DNA from: Parvularcula mediterranea
Lineage (GTDB): Bacteria > Pseudomonadota > Alphaproteobacteria > Caulobacterales > Parvularculaceae
Assembly (NCBI RefSeq): GCF_013085255.1
Contig: NZ_JABFCX010000002.1
Span: forward strand, 920,501-984,500
Reading direction: 5' to 3'
Length of the DNA: 64,000 nt
Shown here: positions 59,932 through 64,000 of the stretch, one piece after another
How the letters are laid out: every line of letters begins with the position of its first letter
Numbering within the stretch: the stretch's first letter is position 1
The notes under the pieces: generated by a model
Seen by the model: only the letters and a program-made list of their open reading frames with translations
Databases searched by the model: none
Told to the model about the DNA's origin: nothing
Program-made: the position numbers and the translations under genes

Positions 59932-61221
59932 TCAGGTGTTCATCGAGTCAAAGAAGTCCTGGTTCGTCTTCACCTGACGGAGCTTCTCCAGGAGGAAGTC
60001 GATCGAGTCGTTCGGGTTCATCGGAGAGAGGATCCGGCGGAGAACGAAGATCTTCGCCAGCTCGTCCTTCGGAATGAGGCGGTCCTCGTTCCTCGTGCCC
60101 GACTTGGCGATATCGATCGCCGGGAAGACCCGCTTGTCGGCGACCTTCCGGTCAAGGACGATCTCGGAGTTACCCGTGCCCTTGAACTCTTCGAAGACGA
60201 CCTCGTCCATCCGCGAGCCCGTGTCGATGAGGGCGGTCGCGATAATCGTCAGTGAACCGCCTTCTTCGATGTTCCGTGCGGCACCGAAGAAACGCTTCGG
60301 ACGCTGGAGCGCGTTGGCATCGACACCGCCGGTCAGCACCTTGCCAGAGCTTGGCACGGTGGCGTTATAGGCGCGGCCGAGGCGCGTGATCGAGTCGAGG
60401 AGGATGACCACGTCGCGGCCGTGCTCGACCAGGCGCTTTGCCTTTTCGATCACCATTTCCGAGACTTGCACGTGTCGCGTCGCAGGCTCGTCAAAGGTCG
60501 AGGAGACAACCTCTCCGTTCACGGAGCGTTGCATGTCCGTGACCTCCTCAGGGCGCTCGTCGATGAGTAGCACGATGAGGTAGCATTCAGGGTGGTTGGC
60601 CGTGATCGCGTGGGCGATGTTCTGGAGGAGCACTGTCTTACCCGTCCGCGGCGGTGCCACGATGAGCGAGCGCTGGCCCTTACCGATCGGCGCGACGATA
60701 TCGATCACGCGGTTCGAGAGGTCTTTCTTCTCCTTCGACTTCAGCGTCTCTTCGGTGATCACCTCCATGTGGAGGCGCTCGTCCGGGTAGAGAGGCGTCA
60801 AGTTGTCGAAGTGGACTTTGAGGCGGGCCTTTTCAGGATCCTCGAAATTGATCTGGTCGAGGCTCGTCAGGGCGAAGTAGCGCTCGCCGTCTTTGGGGCT
60901 CCGGATCTCGCCGAAGACCGTATCACCGGTTTTCAGCGTGTGCTTCCGGATCATCTGGGGCGAGACGTAGATATCGTCGGGACCTGCAAGATAGTTCGCG
61001 TCAGGTGACCTCAGGAAGCCGAAGCCGTCAGGCAGGATCTCGAGCACACCCGAGCCTTTGATCTCGACTTCCTCGTCGGCCAGCTCTCGGAGAATGGCGA
61101 AGAGGAGGTCCTGCTTGCGAAGGGCGGAAGCGTTATCGACGCCGACATCCTCGCCAAAGCTGACGAGGTCCTGCGGTGTCTTTTCCTTGAGCTCGTCAAG
61201 GGTGATGCGTTCGGGAAGCAT
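59932..61221 (-). CDS. rho: Transcription termination factor Rho
   Basis: Rho is the hexameric RNA helicase that ends transcription. The 429-aa protein has the N-terminal helical domain ([20 protein letters not shown]), the RNA-binding cold-shock-like domain ([20 protein letters not shown]), and the ATPase core with [29 protein letters not shown] and the Q/R-loop region [19 protein letters not shown]. The ATG at 61221 gives the family N-terminus; the longer frame adds 21 hydrophobic residues not typical of Rho. It has its own terminator and stands upstream of the mnmE-parB unit. Confidence 0.96.
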   Translation of the reverse strand: MLPERITLDELKEKTPQDLVSFGEDVGVDNASALRKQDLLFAILRELADEEVEIKGSGVLEILPDGFGFLRSPDANYLAGPDDIYVSPQMIRKHTLKTGDTVFGEIRSPKDGERYFALTSLDQINFEDPEKARLKVHFDNLTPLYPDERLHMEVITEETLKSKEKKDLSNRVIDIVAPIGKGQRSLIVAPPRTGKTVLLQNIAHAITANHPECYLIVLLIDERPEEVTDMQRSVNGEVVSSTFDEPATRHVQVSEMVIEKAKRLVEHGRDVVILLDSITRLGRAYNATVPSSGKVLTGGVDANALQRPKRFFGAARNIEEGGSLTIIATALIDTGSRMDEVVFEEFKGTGNSEIVLDRKVADKRVFPAIDIAKSGTRNEDRLIPKDELAKIFVLRRILSPMNPNDSIDFLLEKLRQVKTNQDFFDSMNT

Positions 61222-61331
61222 AGAGGGTCCACACGGGAAGAGCGGCCAAGACGGCGCTATGGACTGAAGAAAGGGGAACAACACGGCGAGAACCGCCGCT
61301 CCCTTTCAGGTAGTGAAGGGATTTCCGTCCG

Positions 61332-62294
61332 TCAACTCTGCTGGGTAGCGGCGAAGGCGGCCTTCGCCCAGGCGACACGCTCGGCTGGAGCTCGGAGCTC
61401 CTCCGCTACACCGTCGATGGCATCGAGCCGGGCCTTTAGCCCCGCGGCATTGGCAAGCTGGACGGCGAGGCCGGGCCGGCCGTTGAGCTCGAGGAGGAGG
61501 GGACCACGGGTCTTATCGATCACGAGGTCGACCCCAAGATAGCCAAGCTCGACTTCAGGATAGCAGCGCGCGCCCATCATCAGCATCTCTTCCCAATCAG
61601 GGATTTCGATACCTGCGAGGTCGAGGCCGGTATCGGGGTGGGTGGCGACACAACGGTCATGGTGGACCCCGCCGCAGGTGACCCCCGTCGCGATATCGAC
61701 GCCGATCCCAACACCGCCGCGGTGGAGATTGGCCTTCCCGTCGCTCTCCGCGGTCGGGAGCCGGACCATCGCCATTGCGGGCACGCCCCGATAGATGATC
61801 AGGCGGATGTCCGGCACGCCGCTCGGCGCGACCTTCGAGAAGGTGTCGGAGAAGGTCACAATCTCTTCGATAAGGGCGACGTCACTCAGGCCGCTGAGGG
61901 AGTACATGCCCGACAGGATGTTGGAGATGTGCCCGTAAAGCGCTTCGTCGCTGATTGGCTTACCTGACGTTGTTCGCCAGCGTCCGTTGATCCTGTCACC
62001 GATAACCAGAATGCCGTTTCCTTGCGAGCCCCGCGCCGGCTTGACGACAAAGCTCTTCCGCTCACCGATCAGTTCTGCGAGACGCCGCACACGGGCGTTG
62101 ATCTCGATGACACCGAGCTGCTTTGGCGCGGGGACGCCGGCGCGCTCCGCTATCCTTTTGGTTTCCACCTTGTCATCGACGATCCGCATCTTCCTGGGAT
62201 CATTCATCACACTGACATAGGTGACGTTCCGGCCGTTGATGCCGAGGACGCCTTCACCCGACAACTGACCCAAGGCGAGGAGAGGAGCGGTCAT
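61332..62294 (-). CDS. RimK-like ATP-grasp ligase (alpha-L-glutamate ligase-like)
   Basis: The 320-aa protein has the ATP-grasp layout: KSFVVKPARGSQGNGILVIG binds ATP, PDIRLIIYRGVPAMAMVRLP and DLVIDKTRGPLLLELNGRPG hold the metal ligands, with NGR as the conserved acidic/amide site. Members join amino acids, often glutamate, to a carboxyl group. It overlaps the UUP1-type gene by 4 nt, and the upstream retropepsin-like gene completes a three-gene unit. The substrate is unknown. The chosen ATG at 62294 removes a non-conserved upstream extension. Confidence 0.87.
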   Translation of the reverse strand: MTAPLLALGQLSGEGVLGINGRNVTYVSVMNDPRKMRIVDDKVETKRIAERAGVPAPKQLGVIEINARVRRLAELIGERKSFVVKPARGSQGNGILVIGDRINGRWRTTSGKPISDEALYGHISNILSGMYSLSGLSDVALIEEIVTFSDTFSKVAPSGVPDIRLIIYRGVPAMAMVRLPTAESDGKANLHRGGVGIGVDIATGVTCGGVHHDRCVATHPDTGLDLAGIEIPDWEEMLMMGARCYPEVELGYLGVDLVIDKTRGPLLLELNGRPGLAVQLANAAGLKARLDAIDGVAEELRAPAERVAWAKAAFAATQQS

Positions 62295-63847
62295 GACTGC
62301 GCCTTCCTTTCCTTCGCAATCAGGTCCCTGAACCGCCATAGCTCTGTCAGTCTGTACCCGGAGTAGCGGCCGAGCGCGAGAACACCTGCCGCGATGACGA
62401 GCATGAGCTCCGGGAAGGTGAAGACCAAATGCGTCAGCGTCCCCCATTCGAGCATCAGGTGAATGATGACAGCAACCAAAAGGCTTCCGCCCGCCTGCAG
62501 GAGCGCATCACGCGCGCCCATCTGCTCCCAGACAACGGCAACGCGCTCGATGGTCATGGTCAGAACGACGATCGGGAAGAGAGATACCGCTGCACCAAGG
62601 CCAATCCCGATCCGGTCCGCGAAGAGCAAGACCCCGATCATCAGGAAGATCACGACGATCAGCATCGCCGCCAGCCGGGGTACGAAAAGCAGGTGGAACT
62701 GGGCGAGATAGAACCGGACGAGTAACCCGAAACCAATCAGCATCGAGAAGAAAAGAACCCCGTAAACCGCACCCGTCATCTCGAATGCCAGGGCGATAAG
62801 CACAGGCATGAACGTCCCGATGGTCGAAAGGCCCACCACCTGCCTCAAGACGACGAGAAGGAGACCTCCGATCGGAATGATGAGGAGAAGCCGGACGATC
62901 GCCTGGGTTTCGACAGGCAGGCGCAAAAGGGAGAATGCTGAGAGAAAGCCTTCGCGCTGGACCCCGCTTCTCGCCTGCAGGGCTTGGGTGCCGCTGATCT
63001 GCTGAGCGATGAGCGTCACGGAGAGCGCGCTTTCCTCCGCACCAAGAACTCTGAGCGGTGATTCAGCACCCCGGTACCAGACAAGACGGTCACGGGGGTC
63101 GATCATGTCACCTTGCGGATCAAAGCTAAGCCACACGTCTCCGTCCCAGACCTCGAGCCAGGAGATGGCGACCGCGCTCCTGTTGTTTTCCGCGAGAAGA
63201 AATCCGCGAACCGCCCGCGCATCGACGCCATCAAGAGAAAGGACAAAGGCAGCTGTCTCGATGACATCTGCATCAGAACTCTCTGCGCGAAGGAGGCCAT
63301 AGGGACTTCGGTCGCTCCGGTCATCACCCAGGCGTTCAAGCAATAGGCGGCTCATCGTTGCTGGTCCTGCAGCGGACGGCACGATGTCTCTCAAGAGACC
63401 GCGTGCTGCCAGGATCCTGTCCTGATCTGCAGGCGGATCAATAGGCTCACTCAGCATATCCGGGGGGGCCAGCGCTGCTTCCGAAGCGATCACGTCCAGT
63501 CTCAAGATATAGAGGCCACGATAGCGGAGGCCGATCCGATCGGGCGCTTCTGACGTCGACCAGATGGCTGCGCGGTTTCCGCTCTCGCTATCTTGCAAAG
63601 CCATACGCAGGCCTGACCCGGCGAACTGTTCTTCCACCGGGGCGAAGCGGCCATCAGCAGGCGGAACAAAAAGCTGGATGCGCGCTGGATCGCCCGCACC
63701 CTCCGCCTCTGCGTTGATTTCGATCTGCCAGAGCTGCGTGTCCCTGTCAGGCAGGATGGGAAAGCCAAGGCCGAGCCACCGGACAAGGAAGATGCCGAGG
63801 CCGATCGCAACCAGCAAACCGATCAGGAGCTTGAGATGCCAGCTCAC
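62291..63847 (-). CDS. UUP1-type membrane protein (inactive transglutaminase-like domain plus seven helices)
   Basis: The 518-aa protein has an N-terminal helix (LKLLIGLLVAIGLGIFLV), a periplasmic region to about residue 320, and a C-terminal bundle of about seven helices, from IVRLLLIIPIGGLLLVV to LMLVIAAGVLALG. The periplasmic part contains a segment (ADVIETAAFVLSLDGVDARAVRGFLL) that resembles a transglutaminase-like core without its Cys-His-Asp triad. That is the known layout of UUP1 proteins. It starts with GTG overlapping the upstream stop by one base (TAGTG), and overlaps the ligase gene by 4 nt. Confidence 0.85.
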   Translation of the reverse strand: MSWHLKLLIGLLVAIGLGIFLVRWLGLGFPILPDRDTQLWQIEINAEAEGAGDPARIQLFVPPADGRFAPVEEQFAGSGLRMALQDSESGNRAAIWSTSEAPDRIGLRYRGLYILRLDVIASEAALAPPDMLSEPIDPPADQDRILAARGLLRDIVPSAAGPATMSRLLLERLGDDRSDRSPYGLLRAESSDADVIETAAFVLSLDGVDARAVRGFLLAENNRSAVAISWLEVWDGDVWLSFDPQGDMIDPRDRLVWYRGAESPLRVLGAEESALSVTLIAQQISGTQALQARSGVQREGFLSAFSLLRLPVETQAIVRLLLIIPIGGLLLVVLRQVVGLSTIGTFMPVLIALAFEMTGAVYGVLFFSMLIGFGLLVRFYLAQFHLLFVPRLAAMLIVVIFLMIGVLLFADRIGIGLGAAVSLFPIVVLTMTIERVAVVWEQMGARDALLQAGGSLLVAVIIHLMLEWGTLTHLVFTFPELMLVIAAGVLALGRYSGYRLTELWRFRDLIAKERKAQS

Positions 63848-64000
63848 TAGTCGATGATGCCGTCGCAGGTTGGTTCATGGCTGAATTTCTGGGCGACATT
63901 GACGAGAAACCCTCCATCGGAGAGCAGGTCTCGGCCCACAAGAAGCCGGTAATTCAGGCCCTTGCGGTCCGCGAGATTGACTTCCACCGTACGCAGAACA
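63847..64000 (-). CDS. Retropepsin-like (RimB/DUF785-type) protease, C-terminal part
   Basis: Only the last 50 residues are in the window. They read VNLADRKGLNYRLLVGRDLL then FLVNVAQKFSHEPTCDGIID. The pattern N-x-x-D/R-x-G-L-x-Y-R-x-L-x-G-R matches the end of the ATP-grasp-associated retropepsin-like proteases (COG4067). The catalytic Asp-Thr-Gly would lie upstream, beyond the window. The TAG stop shares its G with the GTG of the next gene, so the three genes are tightly coupled. Confidence 0.75.
   Translation of the reverse strand, partial: VLRTVEVNLADRKGLNYRLLVGRDLLSDGGFLVNVAQKFSHEPTCDGIID

Noticed and set aside
1-64000. CRISPR arrays, insertion sequences, prophage or integron features
   Set aside because: No regularly spaced repeats, transposase, integrase or phage structural genes were seen among the supported genes.

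Overview
The window looks like chromosome from a GC-rich alphaproteobacterium with an outer membrane, a flagellum and hopanoid lipids. Supporting signs are the origin-proximal order rho-mnmE-mnmG-rsmG-parA-parB, an alphaproteobacterial DUF6489 gene, a lipoprotein resembling the CC0125/CC1285 family, many 4-nt ATGA/GTGA gene overlaps, and a full hopanoid gene set. The codes fit the Caulobacterales/Maricaulales/Parvularculales neighbourhood, but I cannot fix the genus from sequence alone. No rRNA, tRNA, CRISPR array, insertion sequence or prophage was recognised.

Layout. 1-6.5 kb: a flagellin (cut by the window edge) with an inserted carbohydrate-binding-like domain, metK, trmB, and a pair encoding an adenylation-carrier-hexapeptide acyltransferase fusion and a glycosyltransferase. 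6.6-9.1 kb: rimP, a small lipoprotein gene invaded by a palindromic repeat, and nusA. 9.2-16.6 kb: a hybrid histidine kinase, a glycosyltransferase/2OG-oxygenase pair, an AhpD-like protein, a DUF2780-like protein, a retropepsin-PDZ protein and a class II aldolase. 16.8-36.9 kb: an isoprenoid-hopanoid block with ispH, hpnH, hpnG-shc-hpnE-hpnD-hpnC, hpnB, hpnA-propeller lipoprotein-sulfotransferase, dxs, mlaA, hpnN and hpnM. 37-40.4 kb: ylxR-infB, normally next to nusA but here separated from it by about 28 kb.

40.5-44.7 kb (minus strand): ffh, rpsP, rimM, then a class A beta-lactamase where trmD is usually found, then a lipoprotein. 44.9-50.9 kb: a small membrane protein, a four-gene overlapping unit (dicarboxylate/amino-acid symporter, unknown exported protein, one-domain asparaginase-like protein, methyltransferase), a prolyl-oligopeptidase and a lipoprotein. 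51-52.9 kb: hemH and a histone-deacetylase-like hydrolase. 53-61.2 kb: a compressed minus-strand unit from DUF6489 through mnmE, mnmG, rsmG, parA, parB to threonine aldolase, preceded by rho. Two parS sites lie inside mnmG. 61.3-64 kb: a three-gene unit of retropepsin-like protease, UUP1-type seven-helix protein and RimK-like ATP-grasp ligase.

How it fits together: the MEP-pathway enzymes Dxs and IspH supply isoprenoid precursors; HpnC/D/E make squalene from farnesyl diphosphate; Shc cyclises it; HpnH and HpnG extend it; HpnN and possibly MlaA/HpnM move lipids between membranes. The most interesting candidates for undescribed biology are the CBM-bearing flagellin, the adenylation-ACP-LbH fusion, the hpnA-propeller-sulfotransferase unit, the split nusA/infB operon with terminator-like leaders on both halves, and the beta-lactamase attached to the ribosomal rpsP-rimM unit.
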